NCBI RefSeq assembly: GCF_000316035.1
Contig: NZ_ANHX01000052.1
Location: forward strand, 1-64,000
DNA length: 64,000 bases
Reading direction: 5' to 3'
Source of the DNA: Paenibacillus sp. PAMC 26794
GTDB lineage: Bacteria; Bacillota; Bacilli; Paenibacillales; Paenibacillaceae
The translations under genes were made by a program, and so were the position numbers. Below, in pieces: positions 7,577 to 17,308 of this stretch. A model generated the notes under the pieces. That model was not told the origin of the DNA, ran no database searches, and saw nothing but the letters and a program-made list of their open reading frames with translations. Numbering within the stretch: position 1 is the first letter of the stretch; every line of letters starts with the position of its first letter.

Positions 7577-10500
7577 TTTGTCATCTCCTCTTCGATCATC
7601 AATGATTGGGGGTTTTCCTGGATGCTAAATTCAACCCGAGCCTCGGCATCTTCGATCATTCGAGTATAGACAGCTTCATATGTCTGGCCGATGATCTCCA
7701 AATACCGCTTCGATAATTTCCGACCGTCCGCGTTCAGCGTCAGGACGAGCCTGTTATCCAGATCATGGCCCATGTTGGCCAGCAGAAGGAAATCGGTATG
7801 CTCAAACCACTGGACGCCCAGCAATGCAGGATCGGAGTAATGCTTGAAATGCGTGTAGTTGAATATTGTCTCAAACAACCGCTCTTGCCCCAGGTCCTCT
7901 TGGATGCTTGAGAGAGGATAGCGTCTATACGGAAGGCATCGGCGTTCCGTCTCGAACGTCTCCCGGATGAAATTTCTCCATGTTTGGGAGTTAATCTCTT
8001 GCCGGAACGGCAAAAAGTTTAGAAACATCCCCAGAACATTTTCTCCTTCTTCTTCTTCCAGTCTGCCGTTTGCAAACACACCTGTCAGCACATCCTTCTC
8101 TCCACACCATTGACTCATGACCGCCAGATGTCCGGCAAGCAGCACATGCTTTATTGGAACACCCAAATGCTTTGCCAAATGGTGAAGACTCTCTTGCACC
8201 TTGGAATCAAAACACACCTGAGCCTCGCTCCATCTCTCCCCCTGTTCGTCGTATTGAGGCTGAAACAACGAATTGTAGCGGAAATCGCCCAACTCCTTCG
8301 ACCAGAATGCCCTCAATTCCTCTGAGGTCTGGCTCTCTTGTTCGATCTTTACATAGTCCCGATATTTCAGTGTCGGAAGCTCAGACCGTTGTCCTTGACT
8401 GAATGAAATCGCCTCACGGTATATCTTGATCAGTAGCTCAATGAACAACGACAGGCTCCAGCCGTCAATTACAGCGTGATGGAAACTCAGCGTCAACTTG
8501 AAATCTTCCAAACCGCAGCGGTGTGCGTAAAATCTAAATCCCGTCTTGGAAAGGTCAAACCTTTTCCCTTTTTCCATCTCAAACCATGTACGAAAGGATT
8601 CAGCTTGCTCTTCTTCAGACAAGAAACTGAGGTCCGCAACTTCAAGCTGGGGCTGAACCGAAGCGTATACCAATTGCATCGGGACGGAGTAGCCCTCGAA
8701 TGCAAAAGAAGTACGGAATGTATCGTGTTCCAGCAGGAGCTTCTCCAGGCAATCCCGAAGCACCGATTCATGAAAAGGAAGGTCTAAATGATACGCAAAG
8801 ACATCGTGATAGACGGATTGTTCAAGGTCAATCTGATTTTTGTTAATCATGTACAATTGCATAGCAGTAACCGGGTATGCATCTACCACATCAGGAGGGA
8901 ACACGTTATCCTTATCCTTCATAGGTACCAGCTCAAACGGAGTCATTCGAGCGCTCTGCTTCTCAGACCCATGCATGAATTCGCTGTGTTTAGCCAGTTG
9001 CTGAATGGTTGTTTTTTCAAAGATATCCTGAAGGCTCAGCCTGATGCCCATCCGTTTGACCTTGGCAACCACACGGATCGCGATGATCGAATCCATTCCG
9101 AGCCTCATAAAGTCATCATCCATGGAGATGTCATCCATGCCCAGTGCCGTTGACACAATTTCAGCGATCTTCTCTTCAAGGATGGTCCGCGGTGCGATGT
9201 GGGTCTTGAGCCCTTTCATCAACTCGGCAGCATCGTCTTGCTTGTCACTGACTCTTTCTCTGCGACCAGCCACTTCAGCCAGACCGGAAACTTCTTGATC
9301 AGACATCGCATCAGTAGCAACTTCGAGGAACAGTCCCAAGTATTGACGGACGAGTTCGTGATCCACATGGGCAACATCGTAGTTGACCGTTAAGCGTAGT
9401 TGACCCGAGAAATGATCTTGATGCGCGTGCACGACGACAGGAATATTAGTCTGCTCAAAGTAACGAGCATTCGAGATTTTAACAGAGCTGTCTTCCTTCT
9501 CTTCATATACGTGAAAATCCGTATAGTTGAATGCGACGTCAAACAACTCTTTATGCCCGCTCCGTTTCAGAATTTCAGCAAGCGGGTATCGACGATATTG
9601 CATCGTCTCCTGCTCCAATTCAAACACTCGCTGAAAGATTGACGGCCAAGTATCAGGCGACAACTCTGTCATCAGCGGGATCGTATTGAGGAAGAGTCCT
9701 GCTGCCTCTTCTGCTCCCTGCATTTCGGGACGGCCGTTCACCACAAGACCCGTCACAACATGGCGATCTCCGACCAAGCGACTCAGGACATGGAGATGTA
9801 CGGCAAGGAGTATGCTCTTGATCGGCAGGTTGAGTTCACGAGCAACATTCCGGAACTCCGATCTCTGATGTTCGGGGATCACCAACTCAAGCGATGCGAC
9901 GGCACCGGGTTTTCGATTCACATGTTGTTCTGATTTAATAAAAATCATTGACGACGATCCACCCGAGACGTTCGACATCCAGAAGCTCCTATGCGCCGGA
10001 TCACTCAAGGACTGTTGATCAAGGACAACATAATTGCTGTATAGCAGTTGTTCCTTCTTCAACGCAATACCTGCTCTCTCCACCCCTTTCAAGAGCTCCG
10101 CATAAGCATTACAGAAATCGCTGAGGATCAAGGCCACACTCCACCCATCCAGAATCGCATGGTGGAAAGACAGGCCAAGATTGAAGAACCGATCCGACCG
10201 GATGTGAATCTTGATCCGGTAGAGTGGTGCCTGGGTAAAATCAAATCCCCGTTTCTTCTCGTCTTCCATCCAACGGTGGATGGCTTCATCCTGATCAGAC
10301 TCAGCCAGACTACGGATGTCTGCCATTTCAACCGGCGGCTCCACTTCGGAGTGGATAAGTTGAAGTGGCACAATGAATGTATCGAGATCAAAAGCCGACC
10401 GTAACTGCGGACGGTTAATTGCAACTGCTCGGAGCGCCTCCAAAACCAATTCACTATGTATCGGCGCTTCGATGTCATAGGCAAAGATGTCGTGATAAAC

Positions 10501-13500
10501 CGGTGATTCTTCATGAAGCATCGAATGATAGATCATCCCTGACTGAAGCGTTGCGAGCGGCCACGCATCTTCGATCTCAGTACCAAGCTGTTCTCGGCAG
10601 GCTTGGTCCACGAGTTGGAAGGGGTTAATAACCTCTTCCACCCTTTGCTCTGCCGTTGTCAGCTTTTTCGCAAGCTGATAAATGGTCGGATTTGCAAAAA
10701 TCTCATGGATTTCCACCTGATATCCTAATTCCCGCAATTTCGCAGCCACTCGTATGCTCAGAATCGAATCTCCCCCCAGACGAAAGAAGTTCGTTTTAAT
10801 GCCGATCTGTTCTTGGCCCAGCACATCTTGCCAGATCTGAAGCAACAAACGTTCCTGCCCTGAGGAAGGCTGGATGATTACCTCGGTCAGATCAAGATCT
10901 GCGAACGGATCTGGAAGCACCTTCCGATCCAGTTTCCCGTTCGCCGTTGTTACCAGTTGAGGAACTTGGACGAAGACCCGCGGCACCATAAACTCTGGTA
11001 GTTGATCGGCGACCCACTCCTTGCCCTTTTGTGAGTCAAATTCGTTGGCTACCACGTACGCGCACAGCATCTTTGTACCATTTGCTTCATGTACCACAAC
11101 AGCCGCGTCTCTCACGCCGGGGATGAGACGCACAACAGCCTCGATCTCACCAAGTTCGATACGGAACCCTCTCAGCTTGACTTGGTTATCGATACGGGTC
11201 AGATACTGAATCTGACCGTCTGGAAGATAACAAGCCAAATCACCCGTCTTGTAGAGTCTCGCTCCAGATTCTGCCGAGAACGGGTCAGGAACGAACGCTT
11301 TCTCCGTCAGTTCATCCCGATTGTGGTATCCTTTTGCCAAGGCGACCCCTCCGATGTACAGTTCACCTGGGGCTTTAATAGGCTGAATCTGCATATACGG
11401 GTCCAACACATAGAGCCGAACGTTATGGATTGGCTTACCGATTGGTACTACATTCCCAGGATAATCGAGGGTACAGGACCAATTAGATACATCGATGGCT
11501 GCTTCGGTAGGACCATAAAGGTTGTGCAGTTCGCAAGTCAGCGTCTCAAAGAACTTCTTGACCGCCGTATACGGCAACGCCTCCCCACTGCAGAAGACAA
11601 GGCGAAGTGAGCCGCAATGATCTGCCAGATTGTCTTCTTCAAGGAAGACATTCAGCATAGACGGAACAAAGTGCATGACGCTAACCCGCTTCTCTTGGAT
11701 GATTTGTTTGAGATAATCCGGATCGCGATGCCCACCTGGTTCCGCCATCACAATACGTGCCCCAAACATCAGCGGCCAGAAGAACTCCCAGATAGATACG
11801 TCAAAACTGAATGGCGTCTTTTGCAAAATGTGATCTTTGTCTGTCAACTGGTATTCACTCTGCATCCAATATAGCCTGTTAAACAGTGCCTCGTGCCGGT
11901 TGACGACACCTTTCGGACGGCCCGTTGATCCCGATGTGTAGATCATGTAGCAGGATGAATCTGGACTCAAATGACGCTCCATATTAGACTCGTCGAAACT
12001 GGATAACTCCAGTTCAGCCAACACGACGGCCTCCGTATCGAATTCCGCCAACGCCTCCAGGTGCTGCTCTTGTGTGAAAATGAGCGGAACACCAGCGTCT
12101 TGGATCATATACCGAATTCGATCGGCAGGATACTCCGAATCAATCGGAACATACGCGAGGCCCGCCTTCATAATTGAAACCAGGGCGACGACCATCTCAA
12201 TAGATCGATCCATATAAACGCCGATAAACTCCCCTTTTGCTCCCTGATTGCTTAGAAGGAATCGGGCCACCCGATTGGTCAGACCGTTCAACTCACTATA
12301 TGTTAACAAGCGGTCCTTGAACTCGACTGCAATCGCCTGGGGCGTCTGTTCCGCTTGCGCCTCGATCATGTCGATGACACTGGTTCTCGGGTACTCAACC
12401 TGAGTATCGTTCCACACATCGAGGATCAGATGTTTCTCTTCATCTGGGATGATTGACACTTGAGAAACCTTTCCATCCAGGTCTATAGCCAATTGGCCCA
12501 GCAAATGTGAATAATGATTCATCATCCGTTCTATCGAGTTGGCATCGAAAAGATCTGTATTGTACTCGACCTCAAACTCGAAATCCGCCCCCACATCACT
12601 GACATAGAGAAGCAGGTCAAATTTAGACCCCGTGCGCTTGCATGAAACTGGTGAGCAGACGATTCCGTCACCGAGTTTTAACGCTGGCTTCTTCCCTAGT
12701 GATGTCATCATCGTCTGAAACACAGGATTGTAGCTCGGGTCCCGCTCCATGTTGAGACTTTCCAGCACCTTCGGATAAGGCGCATCTTGGTGCTGCAGCA
12801 TCTCAAGCGACCGATCAGATACTTGCATAACCAGATCCCGGAACGTCATATCCCCGTCCAACGACAAAGCGATAGCAGCAGTATTGACGAAACAGCCCAC
12901 CGTGCCGAAGTGATCGTAATCATCACGGTTGAGAACAGTTGTTCCGATGGTAATCGCATTTTGGCTGCTGTACCGATTAATTAGAATGGCATATGCAGAC
13001 AACATGACTGCAAACTCAGTCGTGCCTGCTGCTTGAGATGTCTTGTCGATCAGAGCCGAAACTTTATTTTTAGAAAGCTTGACTGTATACGTCGAGCCTC
13101 GAAACGTTTGCTGAGCAGGGCGAATTCGATCCACCGGGAGATTAAGCAAATCTGTTCTACCCTGCAATACATTCTTCCAGTATTCGACTTTCTCTTGGAA
13201 CATCCCTTGCTCATAATCCTGACGCAGTTGGGATACATAATCTTGATAAGAGGCTACTGGTTGCTGAGCAGCAAGCTCACCAGAACGGCACAGGGCGATG
13301 TAGTTCTGACCAATCTCTCCTAAAATAACGCCCATACTCCAACCGTCTATTACGATATGGTGTGCTGTGATGCCGAGGACATATTCGTCTTTAGTTATCC
13401 TTACAATAATTGCTCGAATTAACGGACCGATTGCGAGATCGAACGGCCGACTATATGTATCGGTTATCCTCCTCTCTGCCTGCTCCCGAGCCTTTTCGGC

Positions 13501-13761
13501 ACTCAGGTGTTGCAGATCGACAACTTCCACAAACTCGGGCATGTTATCGTGAACAATAGCACTCAGTCCATCTACCGTCTCCACAAATGTCGTGCGCAGA
13601 GATTCATGACGTTCGACCAAACGATGGAAACACCGAACCAATAATTGTACTTCAAGATGACCCTTTAACTGGAATACAAGCGGCTCATTGTAAGCCGGGC
13701 CGCTTTCTCTGCACATGCGTTCAAGCAACCAAAGAGTCTCTTGTGTATAGGAAACCTTCAT
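7573..13761 (-). CDS. Non-ribosomal peptide synthetase, C-A-T-C-T-C (predicted Ser)
   Basis: A 2,062-aa synthetase. Domains: C1 about 1-440 (HHIVIDG at 134-140), A about 460-955 (YTSGSTGRPKG near 609), T1 about 970-1035 (LGGDS, Ser999), C2 about 1065-1500 (HHAILDG near 1200), T2 about 1525-1595 (LGMDS, Ser1558), C3 about 1625-2045 (HHAVIDG near 1761). All three C motifs are intact. Reading the A-domain pocket against GrsA gives D-V-W-H-F-S-L-I-D plus the invariant Lys, the pattern known for serine. T2 has no A domain beside it and the protein ends in a C domain with no thioesterase, so the last module must be loaded or used in an unusual way. The ATG (13761) is preferred over the TTG three bases earlier; the NRPS1 stop overlaps it as TGATG, with GGAGG nine bases upstream. 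Confidence 0.93.
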   Translation of the reverse strand: MKVSYTQETLWLLERMCRESGPAYNEPLVFQLKGHLEVQLLVRCFHRLVERHESLRTTFVETVDGLSAIVHDNMPEFVEVVDLQHLSAEKAREQAERRITDTYSRPFDLAIGPLIRAIIVRITKDEYVLGITAHHIVIDGWSMGVILGEIGQNYIALCRSGELAAQQPVASYQDYVSQLRQDYEQGMFQEKVEYWKNVLQGRTDLLNLPVDRIRPAQQTFRGSTYTVKLSKNKVSALIDKTSQAAGTTEFAVMLSAYAILINRYSSQNAITIGTTVLNRDDYDHFGTVGCFVNTAAIALSLDGDMTFRDLVMQVSDRSLEMLQHQDAPYPKVLESLNMERDPSYNPVFQTMMTSLGKKPALKLGDGIVCSPVSCKRTGSKFDLLLYVSDVGADFEFEVEYNTDLFDANSIERMMNHYSHLLGQLAIDLDGKVSQVSIIPDEEKHLILDVWNDTQVEYPRTSVIDMIEAQAEQTPQAIAVEFKDRLLTYSELNGLTNRVARFLLSNQGAKGEFIGVYMDRSIEMVVALVSIMKAGLAYVPIDSEYPADRIRYMIQDAGVPLIFTQEQHLEALAEFDTEAVVLAELELSSFDESNMERHLSPDSSCYMIYTSGSTGRPKGVVNRHEALFNRLYWMQSEYQLTDKDHILQKTPFSFDVSIWEFFWPLMFGARIVMAEPGGHRDPDYLKQIIQEKRVSVMHFVPSMLNVFLEEDNLADHCGSLRLVFCSGEALPYTAVKKFFETLTCELHNLYGPTEAAIDVSNWSCTLDYPGNVVPIGKPIHNVRLYVLDPYMQIQPIKAPGELYIGGVALAKGYHNRDELTEKAFVPDPFSAESGARLYKTGDLACYLPDGQIQYLTRIDNQVKLRGFRIELGEIEAVVRLIPGVRDAAVVVHEANGTKMLCAYVVANEFDSQKGKEWVADQLPEFMVPRVFVQVPQLVTTANGKLDRKVLPDPFADLDLTEVIIQPSSGQERLLLQIWQDVLGQEQIGIKTNFFRLGGDSILSIRVAAKLRELGYQVEIHEIFANPTIYQLAKKLTTAEQRVEEVINPFQLVDQACREQLGTEIEDAWPLATLQSGMIYHSMLHEESPVYHDIFAYDIEAPIHSELVLEALRAVAINRPQLRSAFDLDTFIVPLQLIHSEVEPPVEMADIRSLAESDQDEAIHRWMEDEKKRGFDFTQAPLYRIKIHIRSDRFFNLGLSFHHAILDGWSVALILSDFCNAYAELLKGVERAGIALKKEQLLYSNYVVLDQQSLSDPAHRSFWMSNVSGGSSSMIFIKSEQHVNRKPGAVASLELVIPEHQRSEFRNVARELNLPIKSILLAVHLHVLSRLVGDRHVVTGLVVNGRPEMQGAEEAAGLFLNTIPLMTELSPDTWPSIFQRVFELEQETMQYRRYPLAEILKRSGHKELFDVAFNYTDFHVYEEKEDSSVKISNARYFEQTNIPVVVHAHQDHFSGQLRLTVNYDVAHVDHELVRQYLGLFLEVATDAMSDQEVSGLAEVAGRRERVSDKQDDAAELMKGLKTHIAPRTILEEKIAEIVSTALGMDDISMDDDFMRLGMDSIIAIRVVAKVKRMGIRLSLQDIFEKTTIQQLAKHSEFMHGSEKQSARMTPFELVPMKDKDNVFPPDVVDAYPVTAMQLYMINKNQIDLEQSVYHDVFAYHLDLPFHESVLRDCLEKLLLEHDTFRTSFAFEGYSVPMQLVYASVQPQLEVADLSFLSEEEQAESFRTWFEMEKGKRFDLSKTGFRFYAHRCGLEDFKLTLSFHHAVIDGWSLSLFIELLIKIYREAISFSQGQRSELPTLKYRDYVKIEQESQTSEELRAFWSKELGDFRYNSLFQPQYDEQGERWSEAQVCFDSKVQESLHHLAKHLGVPIKHVLLAGHLAVMSQWCGEKDVLTGVFANGRLEEEEGENVLGMFLNFLPFRQEINSQTWRNFIRETFETERRCLPYRRYPLSSIQEDLGQERLFETIFNYTHFKHYSDPALLGVQWFEHTDFLLLANMGHDLDNRLVLTLNADGRKLSKRYLEIIGQTYEAVYTRMIEDAEARVEFSIQENPQSLMIEEEMTK

Positions 13762-16700
13762 CAATTCGATCCTCCAATCGGTAATTCGAAGCTCTTCTGT
13801 TGATCTCTTGCATTCGTCCGTGTCTCAACAGCTGCTGCAATGTCCTCAATACGCCGCAGCTTAAACATATCCGTTGGTGTCAAGTATATTCCCTCACGTT
13901 TGCACAGCGCCAAGATCTTCAGGGCCGCAAGGGAATCACCACCCAGCTCAAAGAAGTCGTGTTGGATACCTACTTCCGGGAGATCCAGTACATCGGACCA
14001 TATGCCCGCCATCAACTCCTCAGTCAAGTTTCGCGGTGCAACGTAATCCGTCTCTTCTCCTTGGGCCAAAAGACTCGGCTGCGGATACTGGCGGCGGTCC
14101 ACTTTACCGTTTGGCATCAGCGGCAGCGCATTAAGATAAACATAGAAGGATGGCACCATATATTCCGGCAACTGTCCGTTCAGGAACAGACGCAGTTCCT
14201 GAACCTGAGGATGCTCCCCTTTGCAGACGACATAGGCAACGAGCAACGGATGACCTGGCTTGTCTTCACGCAAAAGGACAACAGCTTGTTGTATAGCTTC
14301 ATGACGCTGAAGCACCGATTCGATCTCTCCCAATTCGATGCGCAACCCATGAAGTTTGACTTGATCATCCATACGGCCCAAAAATTCAAGAGCACCCCCC
14401 GGTAGCATGCGAACAAGGTCACCCGATTTGTAGAACCGTTCCCCTTCTGCAAATGGATGAACAAGGAATCGCTCCGATGTCAGCTCGGGACGATGGAGAT
14501 AACCCATCGCAAGACCTGCACCCCCGATATATAATTCACCCGCAACTCCCTGCGGAACCGGCTGTAAGTACTCATCCAGCACATAGACCTGCACATTGGC
14601 GATTGGACGTCCAATCGGTACAACATGCCCGCTGCCCCCTGGGTCTGCCACCCAATAGGTTGAATCAATGCAGCACTCTGTCGGGCCATAGAGATTGATC
14701 AGATCTACATTCGGCAAGATTGTGTACAGACGTTCTTGTAATTGGCGCGTCAACTGCTCTCCCCCGACAAACACGCGTGACAATGTCGTGCAATGAGCAA
14801 AGCCTTCCTGCTCTATAAGCATGTTCAACATCGTGGGCACCACCTGCAAGATGGACACGCAATGCTCCTGCATTTCCTGTACAAGAGTTGCCGGGTCCAG
14901 ATGCGTTCCCGGCTTGGGGAACACCAGTTGAGCACCTGCAAGCAACGGAGCGTAAAACTCCCACACGGAGGCATCGAAGGAAAATGCCGTTTTTTGCAGT
15001 ACACGATCTGACGCACCCAGCGGAAATTCGGCTTGCATCCAGTGCATGTGATTGCAGATGGCCGCATGCCCCATCACAATGCCCTTTGCCTGACCTGTAG
15101 AGCCTGATGTGTAGATGACGTAAGCGGGTTGTTCCCCAGTTATCTGCAAATTGAGGTTATCCCATGTCTCCTTTACCAAGTTGGCCCTATCCTTATTATC
15201 AAGCAGAATTACCTCCACTGATTGACCTACAAAACGATCGGCCAAGTCTTGCTGTGTCAACAATACCTCTGTTCGTGAATCCTGCAACATATACGTAATA
15301 CGATCCATTGGATAAGCAGTATCGATCGGCAAATACGCCCCTCCCGCTTTGAGTACGGCAAGCATCCCGATAATCATATCCATGGAGCGTTCGCAAGCGA
15401 TCCCTACGACACTGCCAGAGGCAATGCCATTCGTTCGCAGATCATACGCCAAACAGTTCGCCCTGTTATTCAACTGTTCATAGGTGAGGGACCACTCTCC
15501 AGACAGGACCGCGATGTGATCGGGATTTTTCACCACTTGAGCTTCAAAGAGTTCGTGCAAAGCCTGATGATGCGGGAATTGTACACTCGTTTCATTCCAA
15601 CCCACCAGCAACTGCTCCTGTTCCTCCTGACTGACAAGCTTGACACAGGCTATGGGTGACTCAGGTTTCTTCAACACTTGTGCGAGCAATCGTTGGAAGT
15701 ACCCGCTCAGACGCTCCACATCGCTATCAGACAAAATATTCGCATCGTAGTGGAATTCTATTGTGAACCTGCCATCCGCTAGCTTAATTCCGGACAGGCG
15801 TAAGTCGAACAGATCAGAGCAGACTGATTGCCGCAAAACGGTCAACATCCACTCACCGGTTGTGTGCGTTTTCTGCAGGTCTGAAAAGTCATATCCAAAG
15901 GGCAGATAGGACACATCAGAACCTGCTTTCAACCCTTCCCAAGAAAAGCTGCCTTGCCACTCACGGCTCTCTTCGGCAGACATGTTCACCATCCCCAGCA
16001 CAGAACGAAAAGAATCCCCCCGGTCAAATCGGCCTTCCAGTGGCACATATATTGCCGGAGAGCCGGTCATTTCCTCGTCACTTCGCTCGTCATACGCGAC
16101 ACCAACCACTACAGACTCTCCCGTCAAAAGAGCCAGCAGCGATTGCCAAGCAGCCATAAGAACAATAGATTCTTCTGTCCCTTCCAGCATGGCCAGTTTA
16201 GTCATTTCATCCACTGTTTCCGAAGGCACCTCCCAAATCAACGTGCGCGCTGAAAAGGGATTACCGTCCCGTGCCAAGTTCGCAAAGGGCAAATGAGTCT
16301 CAAAGGCCGAAATAAAATCCCTGGTAGCCCAGAAATTTCGCCCCTCCCTGGACGCCTCCATTTCAAATGATTCGTCATTTCTATCGCTTAACATAACCTT
16401 GGGAAAAAGCTCTTCCCCAGTTCCAGTCACAGCATGGCCTGTATGCTTATCGTACGTCCAGGCCAACTCTTTAAAGAACGGCTGAAGAGCATTTTCAATC
16501 AGCATCGTTGGTATAGCGATCATCAACACATGCTTGTCCGATGAGAGCTTGACCAATTCTGCTTGGAGCCATAGTCTTTTTCCCTGCTTAAAAGCTTTTT
16601 CGGAGAATTGGGTAAACAAATGATCCAGATATAACCGCTGTTCATCGGCAGAATGAAACTGCCAACCCGACTCTCTTTCCCCCCACTCAAAATAAATACT

Positions 16701-16937
16701 CCCCTCTGTTACTTGTACTGGACGCGTTGAATATGGGGATGACTGGAACGTGCTTTTTAAGGCATCATGCCGGGCCACCATTTCATGTAACGTTGCTTGA
16801 AGCACCATAGGATCCACATCCCCATTCAGCAACATCATCGCTCGTGTGAGAAACGCTTCGTGTTGGCCAGACTGCCACAATTTCCATATTCTTTCTTGTT
16901 GTGGAGAAAGCCGATACTTTTCAATCTTCTTCAACAT
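13761..16937 (-). CDS. Non-ribosomal peptide synthetase, C(degenerate)-A-T (predicted Gln)
   Basis: A 1,058-aa first synthetase of the operon. The N-terminal 440 residues align with a condensation domain, but the HHxxxDG active site is replaced by IPTMLIEN at about 142-149, so it is probably catalytically dead. The A domain (about 460-965) carries YTSGSTGQAKG near 609 and FDASVWEF near 654. Its pocket reads D-A-W-Q-F-G-L-I-D plus the invariant Lys, which I associate with glutamine in lipopeptide synthetases. The T domain ends the protein (LGGDS, Ser1002). It probably starts the peptide. The start ATG is preceded by GGAGGAAGG. No phosphopantetheinyl transferase or regulator is in the operon, so T-domain activation must come from elsewhere in the genome. 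Confidence 0.93.
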   Translation of the reverse strand: MLKKIEKYRLSPQQERIWKLWQSGQHEAFLTRAMMLLNGDVDPMVLQATLHEMVARHDALKSTFQSSPYSTRPVQVTEGSIYFEWGERESGWQFHSADEQRLYLDHLFTQFSEKAFKQGKRLWLQAELVKLSSDKHVLMIAIPTMLIENALQPFFKELAWTYDKHTGHAVTGTGEELFPKVMLSDRNDESFEMEASREGRNFWATRDFISAFETHLPFANLARDGNPFSARTLIWEVPSETVDEMTKLAMLEGTEESIVLMAAWQSLLALLTGESVVVGVAYDERSDEEMTGSPAIYVPLEGRFDRGDSFRSVLGMVNMSAEESREWQGSFSWEGLKAGSDVSYLPFGYDFSDLQKTHTTGEWMLTVLRQSVCSDLFDLRLSGIKLADGRFTIEFHYDANILSDSDVERLSGYFQRLLAQVLKKPESPIACVKLVSQEEQEQLLVGWNETSVQFPHHQALHELFEAQVVKNPDHIAVLSGEWSLTYEQLNNRANCLAYDLRTNGIASGSVVGIACERSMDMIIGMLAVLKAGGAYLPIDTAYPMDRITYMLQDSRTEVLLTQQDLADRFVGQSVEVILLDNKDRANLVKETWDNLNLQITGEQPAYVIYTSGSTGQAKGIVMGHAAICNHMHWMQAEFPLGASDRVLQKTAFSFDASVWEFYAPLLAGAQLVFPKPGTHLDPATLVQEMQEHCVSILQVVPTMLNMLIEQEGFAHCTTLSRVFVGGEQLTRQLQERLYTILPNVDLINLYGPTECCIDSTYWVADPGGSGHVVPIGRPIANVQVYVLDEYLQPVPQGVAGELYIGGAGLAMGYLHRPELTSERFLVHPFAEGERFYKSGDLVRMLPGGALEFLGRMDDQVKLHGLRIELGEIESVLQRHEAIQQAVVLLREDKPGHPLLVAYVVCKGEHPQVQELRLFLNGQLPEYMVPSFYVYLNALPLMPNGKVDRRQYPQPSLLAQGEETDYVAPRNLTEELMAGIWSDVLDLPEVGIQHDFFELGGDSLAALKILALCKREGIYLTPTDMFKLRRIEDIAAAVETRTNARDQQKSFELPIGGSN

Positions 16938-17308
16938 CCTTACCTTCCTCCATTCCTCAGCAGGTATCGAAACCCGATGAGTATCCTTGTTCCAATCTCT
17001 GAATCACTTCAAAAATTCATCCAGCTCATTTTTTTTACAAATAAATACATAAAATTATTACTATTTTTATACATTTATGTTTGATAATTACTTTAACACA
17101 CTCACATTGTCGAAGTAAGGAAATTTTTGTCACTATATCTCTGTTTACTGTCCTTTTTTTCTTTTAATTCTCCAAAAAACACTTTTTAGATCTTGCAACC
17201 ACCTTGGAGCCTAGTCATCGCTTATATAGAAAAGAAGAAAAACAGGAATCAAAAAACCATATCCTGCACACTCTAACGGAAACTACCTTGAGCGGAAGGT
17301 GAACTGCC
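16938..17308. promoter_or_regulatory. Divergent intergenic region between NRPS operon and ger operon
   Basis: This 371-base, AT-rich gap must hold the promoters of both divergent operons. On the minus strand TCGACA and TAATTA, 17 bases apart (about 17086-17114), form a fair sigma-A-like match for the NRPS operon. I looked for a forespore sigma-G promoter in front of the ger genes and found no convincing match. No small gene was seen. Confidence 0.35.

Noticed and set aside
7573..7750. Thioesterase or reductase domain at the end of NRPS2
   Set aside because: The protein ends about 20 residues after the last condensation domain; there is no room for a release domain.
13800..14405. 201-codon open frame on the plus strand inside NRPS1
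   Set aside because: Antisense shadow of a GC-balanced coding gene; no ribosome site and no protein-like pattern.
16938..17308. Sigma-G promoter for the germination operon
   Set aside because: Germination receptor genes usually have one, but no acceptable -35/-10 pair could be read.
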